Shown here: positions 9,400 to 14,623 of the stretch, piece after piece
Position numbering within the stretch: position 1 is the stretch's first letter
How the letters are laid out: the number at the start of each line of letters is the position of its first letter
Source: Candidatus Methylomirabilota bacterium
GTDB taxonomy: Bacteria > Methylomirabilota > Methylomirabilia > Methylomirabilales > Methylomirabilaceae
Reading direction: 5' to 3'
DNA: 15,642 bases
NCBI GenBank assembly: GCA_003105305.1
Contig: PQAQ01000157.1
Coordinates: 1 to 15,642 of the forward strand
The notes under the pieces: generated by a model
Database searches by the model: none
Told to the model about the DNA's origin: nothing
Seen by the model: the letters and a program-made list of their open reading frames with translations, nothing else
Program-made: the position numbers and the translations under genes

Positions 9400-9846
9400 T
9401 CACCGCTGCGATAGCGCCTCCCTGACAAGTTGACTGGCCACCTTCCCATCAGCCCGGCCTGCAATCTGGGGCATCAGGAGCGCCATAACCTTTCCCATGT
9501 CCTTCAGAGAGCTCGCCTGCGCCGCGACGAGCGCCTCCTGAATCTTATGTTGAAGCTCCTCCGGAGAGAGCGGCGGGGGCAGGTATGCCTCGAGCAGCGT
9601 CAACTCGGCCTCTTCCTTGGCAGCCAGCTCCTCTCGTCCCGCCTTCCTGTACTGTTCGATCGCCTCTTTTCGGGTTTTACACGACGCAATGACCGCCTGG
9701 ATGATTTCCGCGTCGTCTAACTCTCCCCGCTTTTCTATTTCCCGATTCTTGATAAGCGCCTGCAGGAGCCGCAGTACTGACGTCCTCAACCGATCCCCGC
9801 TCTTGAGGGCTGTCTTGAGGTCGTCGGCCAATCGCGCCTTTAACAC
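9400..9846 (-). CDS. yqeY: GatB/YqeY domain-containing protein
   Basis: The 148-residue protein is a full-length YqeY, matching family features throughout. It starts LKARLADDLKTALKSGDRLRTSVLRLLQALIKNREIEK, continues with SCKTRKEAIEQYRKAGREELAAKEEAEL, then the signature LEAYLPPPLSPEEL, and ends with DMGKVMALLMPQIAGRADGKVASQLVREAL. YqeY resembles the tRNA-binding tail domain of the GatB amidotransferase subunit; its cellular function is not established, although a role linked to tRNA is usually assumed. The GTG start at 9846 lies 9 bases after the rpsU stop and uses an AGGA that overlaps that stop, so coupling with S21 translation is likely. The rpsU-yqeY pair is common in bacteria. Confidence 0.94.
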   Translation of the reverse strand: MLKARLADDLKTALKSGDRLRTSVLRLLQALIKNREIEKRGELDDAEIIQAVIASCKTRKEAIEQYRKAGREELAAKEEAELTLLEAYLPPPLSPEELQHKIQEALVAAQASSLKDMGKVMALLMPQIAGRADGKVASQLVREALSQR

Positions 9847-9855
9847 GGCTACGTC

Positions 9856-10053
9856 CTACTCAGCCCCGAAGCGGACGCGCTTTAGGGCTTTTTTTCTGGC
9901 GGCTATCGATTTTTTCTTGCGCTTGACACTGGGCTTCTCGTAGTGCTCGCGTTTGCGGAGCTCCGACAAGACCCCAGCCTTCTCGCATTGTTTCTTAAAA
10001 CGGCGGAGGGCCCCCTCGAACGACTCGTCCTCCTTGACCGTCACACTCGCCAT
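9856..10053 (-). CDS. rpsU: Small ribosomal subunit protein bS21
   Basis: S21 is a short basic protein of the 30S platform, close to the anti-Shine-Dalgarno end of 16S rRNA, and supports initiation. The 65 residues show the family pattern: [45 protein letters not shown], then a lysine- and arginine-rich tail ending RVRFGAE. The ATG at 10053 is preceded by AAGGGGG at a workable distance; an AGAGGA touches the ATG directly and is probably too close to act. It is the first gene of the enlarged macromolecular-synthesis operon and has a well-formed promoter about 100 bases upstream. Confidence 0.96.
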   Translation of the reverse strand: MASVTVKEDESFEGALRRFKKQCEKAGVLSELRKREHYEKPSVKRKKKSIAARKKALKRVRFGAE

Positions 10054-10152
10054 TCCTCTTACACCCCCTTGTCAATAGCGATGAGATCAGTTACGGTTTG
10101 ACATGCTTTCTTGTGAACATTGGAGGCTGCCGCGTGACATGTGAATCGATAA

Positions 10153-10181
10153 ATCATTGCACCTTTGCACATACCTGTCAA
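10153..10181 (-). promoter_or_regulatory. Candidate sigma-70 promoter of the rpsU-yqeY-mutS2-dnaG-rpoD operon
   Basis: On the minus strand a perfect TTGACA (10181-10176) is followed by 17 bases and AATGAT (10158-10153), matching the -10 consensus at four of six positions. Transcription would start near 10146, leaving a leader of about 90 bases before rpsU. The element lies only 20 bases after the stop codon of the cyclophilin gene. No convincing terminator was seen between that gene and this promoter. Confidence 0.6.
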
Positions 10182-10200
10182 TGTTTTTACCGGCAATGAC

Positions 10201-10716
10201 TTAGTGTGCGGCCTCGACAACCGTGATCTTTTTCATGATGTCGCCTCGCTTGATCTTGGCGACAACATCCATTCCTTCGACAACCTGGCCAAACACCGTG
10301 TATCGGCCGTCAAGCATGGGCTGGGGCGCAAGTGTGATATAGAACTGACTCCCGGCGCTGTTGGGCGCCATGGTCTTGGCCATAGCGACCGCCCCGGTCA
10401 CGTGTTTGCGGGCATTGACCTCATCCTTAATGGTGTAACCGGGTCCGCCGCTGCCGTTTCCGTTCGGATCACCGCCCTGCACGACAAAGCCGGGTTCTAC
10501 TCGGTGAAAAGTGAGACCATTATAGAAACCCGATTTGACTAACTTGACAAAGTTCGCCACAGTCCCCGGCGCGTCCTTGTCGTAGAGTTCTACGACGATC
10601 TTGCCGGTCGCCATCTCAATGGTGGCCTTGGAGCTCTTTGCGGTCTCGGCCGCAGCCACACCGTGAACACTCATCAACAGCAGCCCAATCCCCAGTATCC
10701 CAATTGCGCTTCGCAT
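10201..10716 (-). CDS. Exported cyclophilin-type peptidyl-prolyl cis-trans isomerase
   Basis: Cyclophilins speed up cis-trans isomerisation of X-Pro bonds during folding. I chose the ATG at 10716, which follows a strong TAGGAGGA site and gives 171 residues. Residues 1-23 ([23 protein letters not shown]) are a signal peptide with an Ala-x-Ala site before ETAK, so the enzyme should act in the periplasm. The catalytic domain shows FHRV with the catalytic R72, [24 protein letters not shown] with F125 and [18 protein letters not shown]. The position that is tryptophan in cyclosporin-sensitive human CypA is methionine or leucine here, as in many bacterial forms. Length is normal for a small single-domain cyclophilin. 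It has its own candidate promoter. Confidence 0.93.
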   Translation of the reverse strand: MRSAIGILGIGLLLMSVHGVAAAETAKSSKATIEMATGKIVVELYDKDAPGTVANFVKLVKSGFYNGLTFHRVEPGFVVQGGDPNGNGSGGPGYTIKDEVNARKHVTGAVAMAKTMAPNSAGSQFYITLAPQPMLDGRYTVFGQVVEGMDVVAKIKRGDIMKKITVVEAAH

Positions 10717-10768
10717 GGCATTCCTCCTATAGGGTATATTTCTATTAAGGTAGAAGTTGTATCGGTGT

Positions 10769-10797
10769 TGAATACCATTATGACTTTTACCTGTCAA
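10769..10797 (-). promoter_or_regulatory. Candidate promoter of the cyclophilin gene
   Basis: A perfect TTGACA (10797-10792, minus strand) is followed by 17 bases and TATTCA (10774-10769), a weak -10 with three of six matches. The -35 contains the stop codon of the decayed transposase frame next door. The ten bases TTGACAGGTA are the same as in the rpsU promoter. The transcript would have a leader of about 50 bases before the ATG at 10716. Confidence 0.4.
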
Positions 10798-10952
10798 ACC
10801 ATTTCAGGGACCCCGGGCGTCGCCCCCGCATCAGAGGCCGCCACCCATGTGGTGGTGCGGGCCATTACTCTCTCATACTCTTTGGACGTGCGGTAGTCAA
10901 TCCCAGAGTGCAGGCGGTGATGGGTATAGAAGCGGACGTCGACTGAGAACGC
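10794..10952 (-). pseudogene. Remnant of an IS3-like transposase (C-terminal end of integrase core)
   Basis: The frame encodes AFSVDVRFYTHHRLHSGIDY followed by RTSKEYERVMAR (FYTHHR through KEYER at 10931-10869). The pattern F-Y-N/T-x-x-R-x-H-S-x-x-x-Y-x-T/S-x-x-E-Y/F-E is the C-terminal signature of IS3-family OrfB integrase domains. Nothing upstream encodes the DDE catalytic core: the receiver gene begins at 11015, so only the last 50 or so codons survive. No terminal inverted repeats or target duplication could be recognised. The frame opens only from a TTG that overlaps the receiver stop, so it is not a real gene start. It marks an old insertion that has since been deleted. Confidence 0.6.
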
Positions 10953-11014
10953 CATTTCGAGAGATGCGGGTGTCCACTTTATTGGGGGAGGTACAGGGTC
11001 CCATCTTCCTGGAA

Positions 11015-11431
11015 TCAAGGTCTGCCGTCCTGGTGCTCAGGCGGATGGTCCCTGATACACCGGACGAGCGCGAGGATGTGAACGATTTCAAAAGGCTTAG
11101 AAATCACCAGGGTGGCGCCAGCCTCCCTTGCCGCCTCGATGACATCGGGCGAGCTCTGTCCGGTAATCACAATCGACGGCAAGCAGCAAGGTGAGGCATG
11201 GAGATGTTTGAGGAGGGCCAGCCCATTGAGCCGAGGCATCTGATAGTCGGTGACGAGGAGATCGTACGATCCGGCCTGCAAGCTGGCAAGCGCCTCCAGA
11301 CCGTCTTTCACACAGGTCACGGCGCACCCTATCAAGCTCAAGGCCTCGAAGAGTAGCTCGCGGGTCTCGGGGCTATCATCTGCGACCAGGACCCGAAACA
11401 GTTTGCCCCCGTCCGGGCTCGGATCAATCAT
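11015..11431 (-). CDS. Stand-alone response-regulator receiver protein (CheY-like)
   Basis: The 138 residues form one receiver domain and nothing else. The acidic pair D18/D19 (VLVADDS), the phosphoacceptor D62 (LLVTDYQMPRLNG), T90 (IVITG) and K112 (ISKPF) are all present, so phosphorylation should be possible. There is no output domain, so it probably acts by protein contact, like CheY or Spo0F, or in a relay. Its partner kinase is not in the window. The ATG at 11431 follows AGAGGAAGGCA and overlaps the end of the gene upstream by 8 bases, so the two are likely translated together. Two cysteines (CC) in helix 3 and the short tail DHPPEHQDGRP are not diagnostic. The decayed transposase lies immediately downstream. 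Confidence 0.93.
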   Translation of the reverse strand: MIDPSPDGGKLFRVLVADDSPETRELLFEALSLIGCAVTCVKDGLEALASLQAGSYDLLVTDYQMPRLNGLALLKHLHASPCCLPSIVITGQSSPDVIEAAREAGATLVISKPFEIVHILALVRCIRDHPPEHQDGRP

Positions 11432-11798
11432 TGCCTTCCTCTTGCCCGCGTCTCGGGCCCCTCGACGCCGGACCTCTCAATCGCTCTAAGTCAAAGACTG
11501 TCGAGTAGACTACAGGGGCTGCATTGCCTCGCGGACGCCCGCCGCCTTCTGAGGGGTAGGTCACGCGTACCCTGGCAAGCCCATGTCGGCCCAACGCGTG
11601 GCCGAGCCGCTCTATCTTTTCGGCCGTCAACGACTCTCCCAGCCCGCGCTTCAAGACCTCCCAAGCGATCTGCTCTTCCTGGCCGATCCTGACGGCGGAC
11701 ACCAGCAGGAGGAGATACAACTTAAGTTCCTCCCTGGATAGGGATACAAACCATCGAGATCGGCAGACCAGCTTTAACAGCTTACCTGGCTTATCCAT
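11424..11798 (-). CDS. Unrecognised 124-residue protein, possible winged-helix fold
   Basis: I do not recognise a family. The first 80 residues look helical: RSRWFVSLSREELKLYLLLL, then EQIAWEVLKRGLGESLTAEK, then ERLGHALGRHGLARVRVTYP. A glycine- and arginine-rich turn and a strand pair ending VVYSTVFDLERL follow. Three helices then a hairpin is the order of a winged-helix DNA-binding domain, but this is inference. The tail is basic and probably disordered. Translation starts at the ATG at 11798 without a clear ribosome site. The gene overlaps the receiver gene by 8 bases and is divergent from the XRE regulator. A partner or output of the receiver is the simplest reading of the overlap. Confidence 0.7.
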   Translation of the reverse strand: MDKPGKLLKLVCRSRWFVSLSREELKLYLLLLVSAVRIGQEEQIAWEVLKRGLGESLTAEKIERLGHALGRHGLARVRVTYPSEGGGRPRGNAAPVVYSTVFDLERLRGPASRGPRRGQEEGND

Positions 11799-11893
11799 GC
11801 TATGCGTTGCTGCCCGTCACAGAACAGCGCTCCATGTTTACGTTAACAGCGCGATTCGCTCATGTATGCTGTTGGGGTGTTCGATTATGTGAA

Positions 11894-11922
11894 AGCATAG
11901 GAGCTATATACATTATTGTCAA
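11894..11922 (-). promoter_or_regulatory. Candidate promoter for the small gene-receiver operon
   Basis: On the minus strand TTGACA (11922-11917) is followed by 17 bases and TATGCT (11899-11894). The -35 is perfect and the -10 has four of six matches. The transcript would start near 11887 with a leader of about 90 bases before the ATG at 11798. The -35 overlaps that of the divergent promoter almost entirely. Confidence 0.55.
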
Positions 11923-11944
11923 GCGTAAATATAGACTATATATC
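11916..11944 (+). promoter_or_regulatory. Candidate divergent promoter for the XRE regulator
   Basis: On the plus strand TTGTCA (11916-11921, five of six matches) is followed by 17 bases and TATATC (11939-11944, four of six). The surrounding sequence is very AT-rich. Transcription near 11951 would give a leader of about 87 bases before the GTG at 12038. An inverted repeat lies across the spacer and -10. Confidence 0.4.
11929..11941. promoter_or_regulatory. Candidate operator: 13-bp inverted repeat in the divergent promoter
   Basis: ATATAG-A-CTATAT is a perfect inverted repeat with a one-base centre. It overlaps the end of the spacer and the -10 of the plus-strand promoter and lies just upstream of the minus-strand -35. 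A second, wider pair (ATATACA at 11906-11912 and TGTATAT at 11946-11952) is roughly centred on the same point. XRE regulators often bind such short dyads next to their own gene, so autoregulation is plausible. AT-rich DNA makes chance dyads common. Confidence 0.35.
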
Positions 11945-12037
11945 GTGTATATCGCCACAGCATATTTAAAAAGAAGACTGGGAATCCTATTGACTTCGAA
12001 AGAAAAGCGCAGTACTTTGCGTTCTGAGGAGGGATGT

Positions 12038-12514
12038 GTGAGTGCCGAACTGAAGACCCAAATTGGCAGGCGTCTGAGGCGGATTCGAAGGATGCGCGAG
12101 CTGACTCAGAAGGAACTGGCCAATAAAATTGTGGGGAGAGTGGATTACACGTATATCGGGAAGATTGAGCGAGGGGAACAACTCCCCTCGCTCAAGGTGC
12201 TGGCGAAGCTCGGCGATGCATTACGCGTCCCTCTCGCATTCTTCTTCCAGGAAGAGTTCCTGTCTCATCTGCTGCCGGAAGAGCTCCACAAGCTAAGCGG
12301 AGAGGCGGAAAGGACCGCGCTGCTGCGGGAGGTGGCCAAGGCATCGCGCGGCGATATCCCGCTGCTCGTGGAGATTATCCGCGTCCTCAACGCCCATCGC
12401 GGGATAAAAGGGAGAAAGCGCGAGGCCATCCAGTATTCGGTCGAACAAAAAGAGCTCCCGCGGGCAGCGGAGCGGGTCGGCCAGTACGGGATCAAGGAGC
12501 GGGATCGCCGGTAG
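12038..12514 (+). CDS. XRE-family transcriptional regulator
   Basis: This is the only clear plus-strand gene in the window. I start it at the GTG at 12038, which follows AGGAGGG at four bases; the open frame reaches back to 11807 but that part crosses the AT-rich promoter region. The 158-residue protein has a Cro/C1-type helix-turn-helix at about 9-67: IGRRLRRIRRMRELTQKELA, then VDYTYIGKIERGEQLPSLKV and LAKLGDALRVPLAFFF. The remaining 90 residues are helical and charged, with a basic tail, and match no ligand or peptidase domain I know. It is divergent from the small gene-receiver pair and convergent with the lipoprotein gene, whose stop is 19 bases away. Control of the divergent operon is the likely role. 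Confidence 0.9.
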   Translation: MSAELKTQIGRRLRRIRRMRELTQKELANKIVGRVDYTYIGKIERGEQLPSLKVLAKLGDALRVPLAFFFQEEFLSHLLPEELHKLSGEAERTALLREVAKASRGDIPLLVEIIRVLNAHRGIKGRKREAIQYSVEQKELPRAAERVGQYGIKERDRR

Positions 12515-12533
12515 GAGCGCTTCAGATGTTGGG

Positions 12534-13178
12534 TTACGGCGCACGCGTGATCTCGAACTCAAACAGCAGCAACTGTTCCGTCGAGCCGATATAAAAAGAG
12601 CCGACCTCAAGGATTACGGATTTGGCGGCAGGGTCGAGCGCCGGAAAGAGGAGCAGGCCCTCCCGATCGAGCTTCGGAGGCACCACGACGTAGCTGGTCA
12701 ACACCGTCTCCTCAAACGCTCGCCCAACCTTTGCCGACTCGCCCTTTTCGGAAAAGAGGCTGTAGATCTCATCGTATGAAAGTGCCGCCGCGCGGCGATC
12801 CTGCTGATCCACCAATACGGCCTGGCTTGGATCAAAATTGATACGATCCTGGCCCACATTCTGGATTCGGAGAACGAACGGGAGCAGACTCTTCGTTCGC
12901 TTCGGGAGTACCTTGAACCGGTCCGGCTGGGTTGTTCGCCGGGCGTAGTATGCCTCGAGGCCCTTCGCGGTTAGAGGCTCTACAGTGAGCGTCGCGCCCG
13001 GAAGGGTCGCGATGATCAGGTCGCCCTGAGCCTGCAATGTGGGCAGGCGCTGTACTCCGGGGCGCAGCGCCCGTGTCCGCTCGCCCCTGGGGACCAGTGC
13101 GCACGCAACCAGCGACCCCATGATCAGGAGAGAAAAAAAGCGGGCCACAGTAGGCCCGCTACGAAATAGGAGTTTCAC
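12534..13178 (-). CDS. Putative lipoprotein of unknown function
   Basis: With the GTG at 13178 the product has 214 residues. The signal region is VKLLFRSGPTVARFFSLLIM followed by GSLVAC: basic residues, a short hydrophobic core and the lipobox L-V-A-C with the lipidated cysteine at 26. The mature part is beta-rich and soluble, with LPFVLRIQNVGQDRINFDPS resembling an immunoglobulin-like or DUF4352-like strand pattern in which a conserved N/D turn is common; I cannot name the family. The start is 22 bases after the htpX stop and lacks a strong ribosome site. Starting at the next ATG (13121) would leave a signal peptide too short to work. A strong intrinsic terminator hairpin sits within codons 7-16, which is odd and may gate expression. 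Confidence 0.75.
   Translation of the reverse strand: MKLLFRSGPTVARFFSLLIMGSLVACALVPRGERTRALRPGVQRLPTLQAQGDLIIATLPGATLTVEPLTAKGLEAYYARRTTQPDRFKVLPKRTKSLLPFVLRIQNVGQDRINFDPSQAVLVDQQDRRAAALSYDEIYSLFSEKGESAKVGRAFEETVLTSYVVVPPKLDREGLLLFPALDPAAKSVILEVGSFYIGSTEQLLLFEFEITRAP
13133..13160 (-). terminator. Strong intrinsic terminator downstream of htpX, inside the lipoprotein signal codons
   Basis: Reading the minus strand, AGCGGGCC (13160-13153), a six-base loop TACTGT and GGCCCGCT (13146-13139) form a perfect 8-bp, GC-rich stem. Seven consecutive T (13139-13133) follow, the first of them in the stem. This is a textbook rho-independent terminator for transcripts coming from htpX. It begins 41 bases after the htpX stop and 18 bases after the GTG of the lipoprotein gene. 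On the plus strand no T tract follows, so it works in one direction only. Confidence 0.8.
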
Positions 13179-13200
13179 GCGACCGTGTACGTCACCCGCT

Positions 13201-14049
13201 TCAGACCACAAGTGCTCGCAGGCGAGCAATGCGTTCTTCGATGGGCGGATGGGTGGAAAAGAGCCTGAACAGCATCTCTCCGCGCAGCGGATTGACGATG
13301 AACAGGTGCGAGGTAGCAGGGTTCGCCTCCATAGGCACACGGCTTGCGCCGACCTCGAGTTTCTGAAGGGCCGAGGCCAATGCATACGGCTTATGGGTCA
13401 GTCGGGCGCCCGATTCATCGGCCTGAAACTCCCGGGAGCGCGAGATCGCCAGTTGGATGAGGGTCGCTGCGATAGGGGCCAGGATAGCCAGAAACAGGAA
13501 TCCCGCTCCACTCCCGCCGCGGTCATCGTCGTCGCGGCCGCCCCCGCCGAAGAACGGCATCCACATCGCCCATCGAGCCAGCATCACAATCACGCCGGCG
13601 AGTGTGGCCGCAACCGTGCTGATCAGCGTATCGCGATTTCGCACGTGGGCCAGCTCATGCGCCAGAACCCCTTCCAACTCCTCCTCATTGAGGACTCGCA
13701 AGATTCCATGAGTGGCCGCGACGGCCGCATGCTCCGGGTCTCGTCCGGTCGCAAAGGCGTTCAGGGCCTCCGTCGGCAGGACATAGATCCGTGGCATCGG
13801 CATATGCGCCCTCAGCGTCAGCCCATGGACGATCCTGTACAACTCAGGCGCTTCAGCCTCGGTGACGGGCTGGGCCCCGTACATGGCCAGGACAATCCGA
13901 TCCGAGAACCAATAGGCCCCGAAGTTCATGACGAAGGCCATGACGAAGGCCATGCTCATCCCGCGGCTTCCGCCAAAGTAACCCCCGATCAGAATCAACA
14001 GCCCGGTCAGCAACCCGAGCAGGGCGGTAGTTTTCAACGTGTTATTCAT
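13201..14049 (-). CDS. htpX: Membrane zinc metalloprotease HtpX (M48 family)
   Basis: HtpX is an inner-membrane protease that degrades damaged membrane proteins under stress. The 282 residues show two N-terminal membrane helices (about 6-25 and 31-50), the zinc motif HELAH at 131-135, two more hydrophobic segments (about 143-166 and 183-203) and the third zinc ligand E207 in [11 protein letters not shown]. The C-terminal [16 protein letters not shown] is typical of the family. A loop of glycine and aspartate ([14 protein letters not shown]) separates the later helices. The ATG at 14049 has GGAGG and AAGGA upstream. A 12-bp tandem duplication (13927-13950) encodes MAFVMAFV in the second helix. 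Its neighbours hspR and dnaJ suggest heat-shock control. Confidence 0.95.
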   Translation of the reverse strand: MNNTLKTTALLGLLTGLLILIGGYFGGSRGMSMAFVMAFVMNFGAYWFSDRIVLAMYGAQPVTEAEAPELYRIVHGLTLRAHMPMPRIYVLPTEALNAFATGRDPEHAAVAATHGILRVLNEEELEGVLAHELAHVRNRDTLISTVAATLAGVIVMLARWAMWMPFFGGGGRDDDDRGGSGAGFLFLAILAPIAATLIQLAISRSREFQADESGARLTHKPYALASALQKLEVGASRVPMEANPATSHLFIVNPLRGEMLFRLFSTHPPIEERIARLRALVV

Positions 14050-14115
14050 GAGTCCTTCACCCTCCTTAATCCGGCGCGAAGATACATGTCCAATCCCGCG
14101 CTCTTACTGCATCCT

Positions 14116-14150
14116 TACTATACGCTAGTACAGCGCTTCTGCTCTGTCAA
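14116..14150 (-). promoter_or_regulatory. Candidate htpX promoter with an overlapping dyad
   Basis: On the minus strand TTGACA (14150-14145) is followed by 17 bases and TAGCGT (14127-14122), a weak -10. A better -10-like TATAGT (14122-14117) lies 22 bases from the -35, too far for a standard promoter. A dyad TACTA-N5-TAGTA (14116-14130) covers both -10 candidates and may be an operator. It does not match the published HAIR site of HspR (CTTGAGT-N7-ACTCAAG) beyond a few bases. The rest of the 14050-14199 gap holds the htpX ribosome site and a loose CAACCGG/CCGGTTG pair (14154-14184) after the hspR stop. Confidence 0.35.
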
Positions 14151-14199
14151 GGACAACCGGATGTTGCGGGGATTCGGCCGGTTGATCGGTCGTGTCCCT

Positions 14200-14583
14200 T
14201 TAGACATTGGCTCGGCGGAGCAGGCCGCGTCTTTTGATGGGCACAAGCCCCTCCTCTTCGCGCCCCTCCCAGTGCTTCATCTCGACATCGAATTGTTCGG
14301 CCATCGCCCGAAGCAACTCATTCATCTGGCGCTGCATCTTTTCCATCCGGTCGCGCATATTCAGAATGACCTCGACCCCTGCCAGATTGACGCCAAGCTC
14401 TTTGGTCAGCCGCAGGATCATTTCAACGCGCTCCACATCCTCTTGCGAATAAACCCGCGTATTGCCTTCGGTGCGGGCCGGACGGAGGAGCCCTTCCCGC
14501 TCATAGACCCGAAGGGTCTGCGGATGGATATCGAACATCTCGGCCACAACACTGATCGAATAGCGCCGCCGTCGCTGCCTCAC
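14200..14583 (-). CDS. hspR: Heat-shock transcriptional repressor HspR (MerR family)
   Basis: HspR represses chaperone genes and, in Streptomyces, uses DnaK as co-repressor. The 127-residue protein has the MerR-type winged helix at the N-terminus: SISVVAEMFDIHPQTLRVYE, then EGLLRPARTEGNTRVYSQED and VERVEMILRLTKELGVNLAG. A dimerising coiled coil follows (EVILNMRDRMEKMQRQMNEL) and then a short charged tail. Histidine-proline at HPQTLRVYEREGLL is characteristic of HspR rather than metal- or drug-sensing MerR proteins, and no metal-binding cysteines are present. The GTG at 14583 follows AAGGGGG at six bases. It lies 40 bases after dnaJ on the same strand, the dnaJ-hspR order seen in actinobacteria and several other phyla. 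Confidence 0.88.
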   Translation of the reverse strand: MRQRRRRYSISVVAEMFDIHPQTLRVYEREGLLRPARTEGNTRVYSQEDVERVEMILRLTKELGVNLAGVEVILNMRDRMEKMQRQMNELLRAMAEQFDVEMKHWEGREEEGLVPIKRRGLLRRANV

Positions 14584-14623
14584 CTGTGCCCCCTTTCAGT
14601 TCCCCGCGCCAGCAAGAAGGCGG

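Noticed and set aside
10097..10125. Plus-strand TTGACA upstream of the cyclophilin 3' end, as a possible promoter
   Set aside because: No -10 hexamer is present at 16-18 bases and no plus-strand gene follows.
11807..12037. Upstream in-frame extension of the XRE regulator from 11807
   Set aside because: It reads through the AT-rich promoter region and gives an unconserved peptide; the GTG at 12038 has an AGGAGGG site and starts just before the helix-turn-helix.
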